This document shows, piece after piece, positions 9,437 through 18,764 of a stretch of DNA of 64,000 nucleotides (position 1 is the stretch's first letter; every line of letters begins with the position of its first letter). The position numbers and the translations under genes are program-made. This stretch comes from Ruminococcus sp. (lineage in GTDB: Bacteria; Bacillota; Clostridia; Oscillospirales; Ruminococcaceae). The stretch lies in NCBI GenBank assembly GCA_017543335.1, contig JAFYGE010000011.1, positions 1 through 64,000 on the forward strand, written 5' to 3'. The notes below the pieces were generated by a model. The model did no database searches. It was not told the origin of the DNA and saw only the letters and a list, made by a program, of their open reading frames with translations.

Positions 9437-12400
9437 TCTTCATCTTTTCAGCACGTTCGCTTCCATCGTCATTATTTTCTTCTTTACTGCTTCCGCTGCT
9501 TCTGAGATAAAGGAATGAAGCGAACTCCTTTACATTAGGATATGTCATAATATCAACAGCATTTATAGTTTCTCCCAATTCCTTTGTCATTTTATCTGCA
9601 AGCAGGTAGATAGTAATGGAATTTCCGCCTATATCAAATATATTTGCATTGATGTCAATATCATTTATTTTCAGAGTATCCTTCCATATATCAAGGACTT
9701 TATCTATAGTATCCTTTACACCGCCGTCTTTAAGGAATGCAACTTCATTTACTCTGAATTCAAAATCATATTTACCAAACTTTTCTGATGATGATAATTC
9801 TTTCAGAATATCCGTATCTTCTTTATTTCCAGTCTCAACGATAACTGTAATATTATAATCATTGCAAATACCGGACATCATTTTTTCATTTTCAATTGCC
9901 AGACCTATATATGCAGCGGTAATATCTCTTTTTATTATAGTGTTGAACAACTCAACAGCTTCTTCAGTTTCAAGTTCGTTAAATCCGCCGAGAGAAGCAC
10001 CGGTACCGGAATTTCTGCTTAAACCAGTCTCTTTCCACATACTCCAGCTGATAAGTTTAACGTTTTTGTCATTCTGCATGATATATCTGCAATAGCTGTC
10101 CTGCATGGAATTTGCTCCTGAATAAGCACACATATTTCTTCCGCCGAAGTCAGATGTAAGCGAACAGAATACTATAAATGGCACATTATTTTCATGGCTC
10201 ACACTATAGAGATTCTTTGTTCCATAATACTTGACCGCAGCTGCTGCCAATAAATTATCTGTTGATTCATTTTCAACAGTATGTTTTTCACTTTCTTTAT
10301 AGAAATTTTCTATAGGATCAGCACTCATTCGACCTGCAAGATCAACAACTGCTCCAAGCTTTGTACCAAACTTTTCAACAGCTTTGTTTACAGCCTTTTT
10401 AACTTCTGCTTCATCAGTTATATCAGCTGACAGATATAAAATATCATCAGAGTTTTCAAACTGTCTGTCACTTCTTCCGATAAGGAGGACCTTTGCTGAG
10501 TACTCATTTCTGTAATAATCAGCAATATACTTACCGATACCGCCTGCACCTCCGGCAACTACTACAAGCTTTCCTTCGAGGTCAGTCTCGGTCTCATCAG
10601 CTTTCTCAACAGGCTTATATTCATATGAATATCTGTTTCCCTGCCTATAAATTATGAATTCTCTGCCAAATGCAAGAGCTGCTTCATTCTTTATAAGTTT
10701 AGTATCATTTACATCAAGATCTACAAGCTTGAAAGAGAAATTGCTATTTTCAAGCTCCATAGTTTTTAAAACTCCATAAAGGAATGAGTAAGCTGGAGAA
10801 TACTTTTCGCCAAGCATTTCCGGAACACTGTTCAGAGTTGTAAAAATAACATTGATCTTCTTTGATGTATTGCAATATTTACGCAGATGTGAAAATGTCT
10901 TTTCAAATATGTCTTTCAGATCAGAAATATCAGGATCTGCCTGAGTTTCAGAAATAAATGTATTGTCGATAAGGACTGCACCTTCAGGCAGACTATCAAT
11001 ATCGTCGCAGGACTTAAATTCACTGTCAGAATGTCCTAATAAATAAATATCGTTGACGTATTTTGTACCGTTATCTCTTATCCACTCTTTTGTGAGGATA
11101 GTCTGCTTTCTGTTTTTTGACACCTTTTCAATATTTGCATCAAATTTTCCGGCAAGGAAATCATTTTTATATGTGTTTCTCTGCTTCTTACCAATATCGG
11201 TTCTGGCAGTATAATTACTTGAGATCGGTACAACACAGTCCGGACTAAGAGTTGTCATTTTTCTTACATTGACCTTGATCTGATCTACAAGCTCTGTAAG
11301 ACGGCTATCAGCTATTTTAAGTTCAAGGAGTGATTCATCTTCCGGTACAAAGAAAATAATTATTTTCTCTTTTCCGTTTCCGTCAGGTATGGATACTGCA
11401 ACGGAATAAGATGTAAGAACGCCGTCCATATTGTCAACAACGCCTTCAATATCCTGTACAAAGTAGTTCAGTCCGTTGATGATGATAACATCCTTTTCTC
11501 TTCCTGTAAGATAGATCTGACCATCTTTTATGTATCCGAGATCACCTGTTATAAGGTAGCCGTCATCAGTAAACGAATTCTTATTTGCTTCGTCATTCTC
11601 GTAATATCCAGAAGTAACTGTATTACCGCTGCACTGTATATATCCGGATTCTCCGCAAGGAAGCAGTCTTCCGTCAGCAGACATAACTCTTACTTTTATG
11701 CCCGGCATCGGGAATCCTATGGATACATTCTTGTCATCGTCAGAAGATGTTGATAATGCAAAATTATCATTATATGTTATGCATGAAGATGTTTCAGCCA
11801 TACCGAATGCAGGACGTATAACATTTTCTTTAAGTCCGTATTTACTTAATATATTCAGAAAATGTCTGAGTGTTTTACTGATATTAGCTTCTCCACCTGC
11901 AAACATATATTTTATGCATGAAAGATCCCAATCATAATTTTCAGTACCGTCCATACCGCTGACTATAAGCGAGAATGCAAAATTCGGAGCCCAAGTCATA
12001 GTTGCACGATATTTGTTCATTATCTCAAGGAATCTAACCGGCTTACTCAGTATGACTTCTGTTTTCACCTGTACCTGATCTATTCCCAGATATACATCAC
12101 GGATATGTGACCAGATAAGTCCGGCTGCATGAGTAAGAGTCATCCAGTTGAAATCCACTTCTGTTCCGTCCATTCCGTAACGCTGAACTTCTCCGAGTGT
12201 TCTTCCGAAAATATTTTTCTGTTTAAGAACAACTCCTTTAGGGAAACCTGTGCTTCCGGATGTAAAGAAGAACAATGCCGGTTCATCGTCGGTCCACTGG
12301 TGGAATTCTTCAATATTATTTTCTGTACTCAAAGCGGTCACATCGACTATATTTATTGACTCACCAGCCATTTTTGAAAGTCCTGTAACGTCATGGTCGG

Positions 12401-13142
12401 TAACTATACCCGGCTTATGGAACTGCTTCCAGATATTGATTATTTTGTTTACACCAACACACTCAACAGAATAGTCCTCTACAGTTTCAAGAGGAAGTAC
12501 GGTTATACCCAGTATCACACAAGCCCAGTATGTTTCAATGAACTGCTTATTTGTATTGAACAGGAACATAAGCTTATCTCCGCTTTTAAAGCCAAGTTCA
12601 CGAAGTGCTCCTGCTTTTGATACAGCTGCTTTATACATATCCGCATATGTTTCCTCAACAGCTTCTTCTGTATCAAAGTACACTATCTTATTATTGCTTT
12701 TGCTTACTCTGATAAGAATATTCTGAAGTGTGTCATCCGGTTTTCTGATAGTAAGCTCACCGCCGTCAAGCAAAGACGGTTCATTATTCTCAGAAACAGA
12801 ACTTGTATCATTTATTCTTGGAACATATTTTGGTATATTGATACCAAAATATCCTGCTTTAGCTGTAGTCATAAGTCTGAAAGGAACGTTCTTGCTTTCA
12901 CTCTTGAAATCATTCATCATTTTATTGCTGAATGGCTTCATACGCATAAGTTTATCAGCATCAACAGCTCCGGAAGCATTCCTTGGAATAAATGGCACCT
13001 GAAAATATTCATATTCCTTAGGCAGCTTATCATATGCTCCAAGGTCGATAAATTTTTCAGCAGCCACGAACACCTTATTGTCTATTACTGCACTGTCCTT
13101 AACCTTATTATTAAGGTTACTGAAATCAAACATTACTAACAT
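9399..13142 (-). CDS. Acyl/AMP ligase - ketoreductase - carrier protein megasynthase
   Basis: Residues 90-690 are an ANL adenylating domain of the acyl- or aryl-ligase type: TSGSTGFPKG, then FGMAETSS, TGDLG, an LTGREKDVIIING segment, and the C-terminal IGKKQR lysine motif. Residues 690-1110 are a PKS ketoreductase: GGAGGIG near 860, FCSLTS and AYSGANS giving the Ser-Tyr-Asn set. A carrier domain closes the protein (DIGGNSIT near 1172). The order ligase-KR-carrier fits either a loading module or a keto-acid-activating module in which the bound 2-keto acid is reduced, as in A-KR-T modules of depsipeptide synthetases. The alternative is KR action in trans on the neighbouring KS-AT-ACP product. 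The substrate is unknown. It starts six bases after the KS-AT-ACP gene. Confidence 0.88.
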   Translation of the reverse strand: MLVMFDFSNLNNKVKDSAVIDNKVFVAAEKFIDLGAYDKLPKEYEYFQVPFIPRNASGAVDADKLMRMKPFSNKMMNDFKSESKNVPFRLMTTAKAGYFGINIPKYVPRINDTSSVSENNEPSLLDGGELTIRKPDDTLQNILIRVSKSNNKIVYFDTEEAVEETYADMYKAAVSKAGALRELGFKSGDKLMFLFNTNKQFIETYWACVILGITVLPLETVEDYSVECVGVNKIINIWKQFHKPGIVTDHDVTGLSKMAGESINIVDVTALSTENNIEEFHQWTDDEPALFFFTSGSTGFPKGVVLKQKNIFGRTLGEVQRYGMDGTEVDFNWMTLTHAAGLIWSHIRDVYLGIDQVQVKTEVILSKPVRFLEIMNKYRATMTWAPNFAFSLIVSGMDGTENYDWDLSCIKYMFAGGEANISKTLRHFLNILSKYGLKENVIRPAFGMAETSSCITYNDNFALSTSSDDDKNVSIGFPMPGIKVRVMSADGRLLPCGESGYIQCSGNTVTSGYYENDEANKNSFTDDGYLITGDLGYIKDGQIYLTGREKDVIIINGLNYFVQDIEGVVDNMDGVLTSYSVAVSIPDGNGKEKIIIFFVPEDESLLELKIADSRLTELVDQIKVNVRKMTTLSPDCVVPISSNYTARTDIGKKQRNTYKNDFLAGKFDANIEKVSKNRKQTILTKEWIRDNGTKYVNDIYLLGHSDSEFKSCDDIDSLPEGAVLIDNTFISETQADPDISDLKDIFEKTFSHLRKYCNTSKKINVIFTTLNSVPEMLGEKYSPAYSFLYGVLKTMELENSNFSFKLVDLDVNDTKLIKNEAALAFGREFIIYRQGNRYSYEYKPVEKADETETDLEGKLVVVAGGAGGIGKYIADYYRNEYSAKVLLIGRSDRQFENSDDILYLSADITDEAEVKKAVNKAVEKFGTKLGAVVDLAGRMSADPIENFYKESEKHTVENESTDNLLAAAAVKYYGTKNLYSVSHENNVPFIVFCSLTSDFGGRNMCAYSGANSMQDSYCRYIMQNDKNVKLISWSMWKETGLSRNSGTGASLGGFNELETEEAVELFNTIIKRDITAAYIGLAIENEKMMSGICNDYNITVIVETGNKEDTDILKELSSSEKFGKYDFEFRVNEVAFLKDGGVKDTIDKVLDIWKDTLKINDIDINANIFDIGGNSITIYLLADKMTKELGETINAVDIMTYPNVKEFASFLYLRSSGSSKEENNDDGSERAEKMKNARRRSKTGRRA

Positions 13143-13147
13143 CCTCC

Positions 13148-16114
13148 TTAGTCAAAAAGAGCGTTTATATCTTCAAGTTCGTTTTTATCCGTTATTTCTT
13201 CTGAATTATCATCAATTATTTCTTCCTCTATCGTATCAAGCATTGCTGCCATATCTTTTACTGTGTGTGAGGAATATATCTCCTGCATACCTACTTTTTT
13301 ATGAAGAACACTTTCTATTTTCGATACAAGAAGTACAGCTGATAGAGAATCCATTCCCAGCTCGTAAAGGTCAGTTTCGGTATCGAAATCCTCAAAGCCG
13401 GTTATCTCATTTATTATCGACCATATTGCTTTTTCAGTATCAGTCATTTCGTTTGTAATTGTGGTATCACTCACATTTTTTTCCGCAGCAGCATGGAAAT
13501 TATCTTCTGTAACAATATTTGCTTTATCCATGACGGTATATTTCTTATATCTCCAGTAAGGCTTGCCGCTGAAACGATATGTAGGAAGAGCAGTTTTATA
13601 TGGTTTGGAAGAATATAGTTTCTCCCAGTCTACCGTAATACCGCAGCTCCATATCTTACCTACAGTATTCAGGAAAGCTTCTCTGTCATCTGAAAACTCT
13701 CCTCTTGAAACGGATGCAAGAGTTACATATCCCTTATTTATTCCAACTTCACGCTTTACAAGGTCATTCAGCTGATTTACAGCACTTATCTCAATAAATA
13801 CTGCATTCGGATATTTATCTGCTGCTTCTCTTACAGCCTTTCTGAATTCTACAGCTGTTTCCATCTGCTTTATCCAGTAATCAGGTGTGATATGAGCCTT
13901 TTCTCTTTCAATTGTTTGACAAGTAGGTATCATAGGAATATTTGCTTTTGAGAAGTTAACACCTTCAAGTACCTTACGGAAGCGTTCTGAAATTACACTT
14001 ACCATATCACAGTGTCCGGCTTTATTTACAGGAAGTCTTGAGTTATTTATCTTAGCTTCAGAAAGCTTAGCTGAAAATCTTTCTATCGCTTCAACCGTTC
14101 CGCTGAGCATAAGACGATTCCTGCCGTTTTCTGCTGAGATCGTCACCCCTTCTTCAAGGAGCGGTTCAACCTTTTCTCTGTCAGCCGATACTGAAAGCAT
14201 CGCACCTTCCGGTATCTCGGAATAAAGCTTGCCCCTCTCAATAAGAAGCTTTATAGCATCTTCAAGAGTAAATATACCGGATATGCAGGCAGCTGCGTAC
14301 TCACCAAAGCTATGACCTATCATGCAGTCCGGCTTTATACCAAGTGAACACCAGTACTTTGCAAGAGCATACTCAACTGTAAAGAGAAGCATGAATCTTT
14401 CTTCCTCTTTTTCAGAATGCTGCAATTCACCGTTGATATAACGTTCCTTAACAGCAACACCTGTGGACCTTTCATATATATCAAAACACTCGTCTGCATA
14501 CTTTCTGAATTCAGGAATAGAATTATATAACGATAAACACATCTCATCCGACTGTGTTCCGGCACCTCCGAAAACGAAGATTATATCTGAATCGCTCATA
14601 TTTGTGCCAAGACTTCTGGAGTATGAAGAAAGTTTGTCAGATAATTCACTGGCGTTCTTTGCAGTAACAAAAAACTTCTCGTCAAATGAACCACGTCCGG
14701 TCTGGAGCGTATATGCAGCGTCCTCCATATCGGTATCCTTATTTTCTGCAAAGAATTCCTTCATATCATCTATGACCATGTCAAGAGATTCTTTTTTCTT
14801 TGCACTGAATATGAATAACTGCGGAGTTTCTGCACTATTCTTTTTCTTTTCACCCTCATATTCACTTAAAACAGCTATTGCGTTAGCTCCGCCCATACCT
14901 ATCGCACTTATACCTGCTATTCGTGTGTCGTCAGTTTTCCAATCACGATATTCGGTATTGACTTTAATAGGGCATCCCTCTGCTTTAATCTCCGAATTAG
15001 GTGTTTTATGATTGATAGTTGGTACAAATTTCTTGTTCTTGAGCATCATAGCTGTCTTGATCACGTTTATAACACCAGATGCAGTACTTGTATGTCCGAT
15101 ATTTGATTTGACTGAACCTATCATAAGAGGTTCTTTTCTGTCTGAGGATGAAAAAACATTTTTCAATGCTCTGAGCTCAACTGTGTCTCCAAGTACTGTT
15201 GCAGTACCGTGGGACTCAAAATATCCTACCTGCGAAGGCTTGACCTCAGCAAGAGATAAAGCTGTTGAAATAGCCTCTGTCTGTCCCTGAACACTTGGTG
15301 CAGCAAATCCCGCTTTACGGTTACCGTCATTATTGACGCAGGTTCCTTTAACAAGTGCGACTATATTATCATGGTCGTTATAAGCATCGGCAATACGCTT
15401 CAGAATTATAACTCCCTGACCAGATGCCTTTATCAGACCGTCTGCATTTTCATCGAACGGACGAAGATAACCGCTCTGAGAAACAGTTGATGCATAATAA
15501 TTGCATCCTTCCTGTTCAGGCTCTATATTTACACCGCCGACTATAGCCATATCGCACTCATAATTTAAAAGTCCCTGATATGCATTGTGAAGGCAGGCAA
15601 GCGATGAGGCACAAGCATATCTTGTTATTGCACATGGTCCCTGAATATTAAAGTAATAAGCTATAAATGTACTGAATGTACCGTCAAGGTATAATTCTGA
15701 TTCATGATAATTCAGGAGCCATTCCCCTTTGGTCCTCATAAGATAGTTCCAGATATACAGATGCTCGTCTGATGTAAGATAAAGACCTATCTTTCCTTTA
15801 TATCCGTCAGAAGTATATCCGGAATCCTCAAGTGCCTGATATATACCTTCCATAAGGCATCTCTGCTGAGGATCGATATTCATTGCCTCAGCTGCTTTGA
15901 TGCCGAAGAAATCGGCATCAAAGTATTCTATGTCATCGAGCTTTCCGTAAGCAGCTATGAAATTTGGCTTTTTGAGCTCCTCATTTCTTGTTATGCAGTC
16001 TTTACCTTCGCAAAGATTTTTCCAGAATTCCCTGTAATTCTTTGCTTTAGGCACTCTTGCTGACATACCGATAACTGCTATATCAAGGCTGTCTTCAAGA
16101 TCAAAATTATCCAT
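13148..16114 (-). CDS. Type I PKS module KS-AT-ACP, AT with ethylmalonyl-like signature
   Basis: The KS has its cysteine in YACASSL near residue 167 (an uncommon ACASS rather than ACSSS), a histidine in ESHGTAT and a second in NIGHTSTASG. The AT begins GGAGTQ and has its nucleophile in GHSFGE (Ser602). The substrate loop, normally HAFH for malonyl or YASH for methylmalonyl, reads KAGH at residues 698-701 (bases 14012-14023). From memory XAGH loops mark ethylmalonyl-type ATs, which matches the carboxylase/reductase that opens the operon. The ACP serine is in ELGMDSLS near 921. No KR, DH or ER is present in the module, so reduction must be supplied elsewhere. The start overlaps the preceding carrier gene by eight bases. 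Confidence 0.92.
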   Translation of the reverse strand: MDNFDLEDSLDIAVIGMSARVPKAKNYREFWKNLCEGKDCITRNEELKKPNFIAAYGKLDDIEYFDADFFGIKAAEAMNIDPQQRCLMEGIYQALEDSGYTSDGYKGKIGLYLTSDEHLYIWNYLMRTKGEWLLNYHESELYLDGTFSTFIAYYFNIQGPCAITRYACASSLACLHNAYQGLLNYECDMAIVGGVNIEPEQEGCNYYASTVSQSGYLRPFDENADGLIKASGQGVIILKRIADAYNDHDNIVALVKGTCVNNDGNRKAGFAAPSVQGQTEAISTALSLAEVKPSQVGYFESHGTATVLGDTVELRALKNVFSSSDRKEPLMIGSVKSNIGHTSTASGVINVIKTAMMLKNKKFVPTINHKTPNSEIKAEGCPIKVNTEYRDWKTDDTRIAGISAIGMGGANAIAVLSEYEGEKKKNSAETPQLFIFSAKKKESLDMVIDDMKEFFAENKDTDMEDAAYTLQTGRGSFDEKFFVTAKNASELSDKLSSYSRSLGTNMSDSDIIFVFGGAGTQSDEMCLSLYNSIPEFRKYADECFDIYERSTGVAVKERYINGELQHSEKEEERFMLLFTVEYALAKYWCSLGIKPDCMIGHSFGEYAAACISGIFTLEDAIKLLIERGKLYSEIPEGAMLSVSADREKVEPLLEEGVTISAENGRNRLMLSGTVEAIERFSAKLSEAKINNSRLPVNKAGHCDMVSVISERFRKVLEGVNFSKANIPMIPTCQTIEREKAHITPDYWIKQMETAVEFRKAVREAADKYPNAVFIEISAVNQLNDLVKREVGINKGYVTLASVSRGEFSDDREAFLNTVGKIWSCGITVDWEKLYSSKPYKTALPTYRFSGKPYWRYKKYTVMDKANIVTEDNFHAAAEKNVSDTTITNEMTDTEKAIWSIINEITGFEDFDTETDLYELGMDSLSAVLLVSKIESVLHKKVGMQEIYSSHTVKDMAAMLDTIEEEIIDDNSEEITDKNELEDINALFD

Positions 16115-16394
16115 TATTATGTCTCCTTGCTCTTCTTTTTACAACTACTTCTCCAGAATTTTCTGATGAACCATTGCCGCCGGAAGAAATGAATTCGCTG
16201 AGCTTTTCTATAGTTGGATACATCATTATATCTATAGGTTTGATCTCAATATTATTCTTTTCTTTTATAAGCTCACTTATTCTGTATATAGAAGGTGAAT
16301 CTCCGCCCATATCAAAAATGTTATCATTTTCGCTTACATTCTCTATGTTAAGAACTTCAGAAAAAATCTCTTTAAGCATATCTTTAGTATTCAT
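16107..16394 (-). CDS. Free-standing acyl/peptidyl carrier protein
   Basis: A 95-residue carrier protein with the attachment serine in DMGGDSPS near residue 30, where DSL is usual. Helix II and III sequences look normal, and a basic tail (RRARR) ends the protein, possibly for docking. A discrete carrier between the reductase protein and the KS-AT-ACP protein suggests it hands a thioester from the NRPS to the PKS part or holds a separately made unit. The carrier that ends the ligase-KR protein is similar in the region after the serine (DIMTYPNV there, DIMMYPTI here). Transcribed with both neighbours. Confidence 0.85.
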   Translation of the reverse strand: MNTKDMLKEIFSEVLNIENVSENDNIFDMGGDSPSIYRISELIKEKNNIEIKPIDIMMYPTIEKLSEFISSGGNGSSENSGEVVVKRRARRHNNG

Positions 16395-16412
16395 AATAAT
16401 CTCACTTTCCTT

Positions 16413-18764
16413 TTAGTCCAAAGCATTCATAAAGAAACGGAATGTCTTTTCAAAATCATCATAATTCATCTTATAATTTGCTCCGACCTTATCGAGCATT
16501 TCTTCAGTAAATTTGTAGTCCATATCAAGTTCTTCAAAACCTTCAACAACTTCTGCTTTCGGGAATACAGCCATAATTGAAAGAAGAGTTTTGTCCTCTG
16601 AATTCTTTGCATAGTCTACTGCGTCTTTATACCATTTTCTGAACTGAACATCCTTTACCTCAGGATCAAGTTTTCTAATCCATGATACAAATTCAGCTGT
16701 ATAGGTCTTCTTATATGCGAGATTATATCTGTGCTTTTCTTTTTCAAAAGGTTCAAGCATAAGTCTCACGATAGCTTTTCCCATTACATCTGCCGGTATC
16801 AGGTTATAACCGATATTTTTAAGCACAGGGAATTCCTTTACCTTAACTCCGGCATATACAAGACGCCAGAAGAAATCATTTTCCTGACAAATACCATTTA
16901 CAGTATCTCCTGATACTGTACCGCTTCTGTAAATTTTTGCTGTAAGACCATCGTTGACCGCCATGTCAGTCATCTTGTCAGATATGAACTTTGAGAATGT
17001 ATATGCATTTATATTTGCATACTCAAGTCTAAGAGGTGTATTCTCTGTTGTGTACTGACCTGCTGAATGAAGCATTGCCTCATATATTCCATATGAAGAA
17101 ACGAAATGGAATTCCTTTTCTTTCTTATATGTGCAGAATTTGAGCATAGTTTTGGTACCTTCAACATTAGGTCCCTTCATCTGTTCATAAGGAGTTACGA
17201 AATTAACAAGTGAAGCTGCATGAAGAACTATTCCAGTATTTTCAGCAAGTTCGTCATATTTTTCCTTAGAAAGTCCGAGATATTCTTTCTCAGTATCTCC
17301 TGCAACATAACTTATTCTGTCCGAAAGAAGGTCCTCACTGAGCTTATACTTTTTAAGGTTCATTATTATTCTTCTCTTTGCAGCAGCTTCATTGCTTGCT
17401 CTTACAAGAAGACAAATATTCTTATCAGTTTCCTCAACAAGTGTCTTTAATATGAATATTCCAAGGAAACCTGTTGCACCGGTGAGAAGAAGATTTTTTG
17501 TATCGCCTTTTCCGCTGCACTGAGCAATACGCTCCTTTACAGAAAAATCAAGATCAAGACAGCTCTCCATTTCTTTTCTGAGCTTTTCAAGCTTAGCCTG
17601 TTCCTGTTCCTCACTTACCTTTCCGTTATTAATGATGAAATTATAAAGTCCCATAACGTTACTGTTTTCGAGGATATAGTGGAATGGGATAGTGATACTG
17701 AACTTCTTCAGCATCTCAAACATAAGCTTGGACACAAGAATAGAATTTCCTCCGGATTCAAAGAAGTCCTCATAAGGCTCTACACTTTCAGTATTGAGTA
17801 CGCTCTTCCATACCTCACAGATTCCGTTATAGAGTTCCTCGTTTATAGAAACAGCCTTGCTCATATTGGAATTTTTTACTATCTTCTCTAATTCTTCTTT
17901 TACCACTATTCCGTTTTCACGAGGAATACGATCAATCAAATTACAGTTTACCGGAATACCAAGTTCATGTATGCGGTCAAGGAAATACTGTGCATCCTTT
18001 CCGCTCTCACTTACTATGTATATATCTTCATTTACGCCGGCACAATCCTTTACATCTGCATCTGCTGAAAGAGTCTCTATTACTTTATCGGTATTATAGT
18101 ATTTTCCGTCAGAATAGAAATAATTGTCCTCAAATCCGGTAAAATAGGTCTTATCTGATGCAAGAATAACACCTTTGAAATAGGTGCTGAAGATCTCATC
18201 ATCTGCTCGCTGTGCGATTATTCCCTCTGCACCGGCAGGAGCACCTTTTCCATTCTTATCAGTTATTGATAATGATGTACCTTTAAGAGGTCTTATCTCG
18301 TAAACATTTTTCTGCTCACCTGCAATAACTGCCTTTGTTAATGATGATACCAGAAGCTGATGCGGGAAACCAAACAGATTGTACCAGCTGATACCATTTT
18401 TATCAAAAACATCAGTATATGAGCTCTTTTTACCTGTTCTGCAACCGTATGTGATTATTACTGAATCTTTAACCAAAGTCATTATGTCGTTGAATTTTTC
18501 AGAAGGAAGAATAACAACTGCATTTTCAGCATCAAGTTTATTAATATCGCTGAAGATTATCACTTCTTCAAATGTATTGCCTGCTGCTTTAAATAAAATA
18601 TCATCAGCATTGCTGAATATATATGCTTTTTTCTTTTCTTTTGAAACAGCTGTCATAAATGCAGCAGTTATCTTTGCTTTTGTTTCAAGCTCTCCAGCTG
18701 ATAATTTCTCTGCTCTTTCAGTTTCGCTGCCGTCAAAAGCAGTGATCTTTGCAAAATTACTCAT
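16413..18764 (-). CDS. NRPS release protein: vestigial A domain, PCP, thioester reductase
   Basis: Residues 1-300 recall the rear half of an adenylation domain (a RPLKGTSL...PAGAEG stretch) but the ATP-binding core is gone. The PCP serine lies in ESGGNSIL near residue 340. From about 425 on it is a thioester reductase: NAD(P)-binding GATGFLG, then VSSYGIYE and AYTFSKF supplying the Ser/Tyr/Lys of an extended short-chain dehydrogenase. Such domains release the chain as an aldehyde or, after two steps, an alcohol. It is encoded in the middle of the operon rather than last, so gene order need not equal assembly order. ATG at 18764 overlaps the previous stop by eight bases; an in-frame GTG at 18779 is the other option. 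Confidence 0.88.
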   Translation of the reverse strand: MSNFAKITAFDGSETERAEKLSAGELETKAKITAAFMTAVSKEKKKAYIFSNADDILFKAAGNTFEEVIIFSDINKLDAENAVVILPSEKFNDIMTLVKDSVIITYGCRTGKKSSYTDVFDKNGISWYNLFGFPHQLLVSSLTKAVIAGEQKNVYEIRPLKGTSLSITDKNGKGAPAGAEGIIAQRADDEIFSTYFKGVILASDKTYFTGFEDNYFYSDGKYYNTDKVIETLSADADVKDCAGVNEDIYIVSESGKDAQYFLDRIHELGIPVNCNLIDRIPRENGIVVKEELEKIVKNSNMSKAVSINEELYNGICEVWKSVLNTESVEPYEDFFESGGNSILVSKLMFEMLKKFSITIPFHYILENSNVMGLYNFIINNGKVSEEQEQAKLEKLRKEMESCLDLDFSVKERIAQCSGKGDTKNLLLTGATGFLGIFILKTLVEETDKNICLLVRASNEAAAKRRIIMNLKKYKLSEDLLSDRISYVAGDTEKEYLGLSKEKYDELAENTGIVLHAASLVNFVTPYEQMKGPNVEGTKTMLKFCTYKKEKEFHFVSSYGIYEAMLHSAGQYTTENTPLRLEYANINAYTFSKFISDKMTDMAVNDGLTAKIYRSGTVSGDTVNGICQENDFFWRLVYAGVKVKEFPVLKNIGYNLIPADVMGKAIVRLMLEPFEKEKHRYNLAYKKTYTAEFVSWIRKLDPEVKDVQFRKWYKDAVDYAKNSEDKTLLSIMAVFPKAEVVEGFEELDMDYKFTEEMLDKVGANYKMNYDDFEKTFRFFMNALD

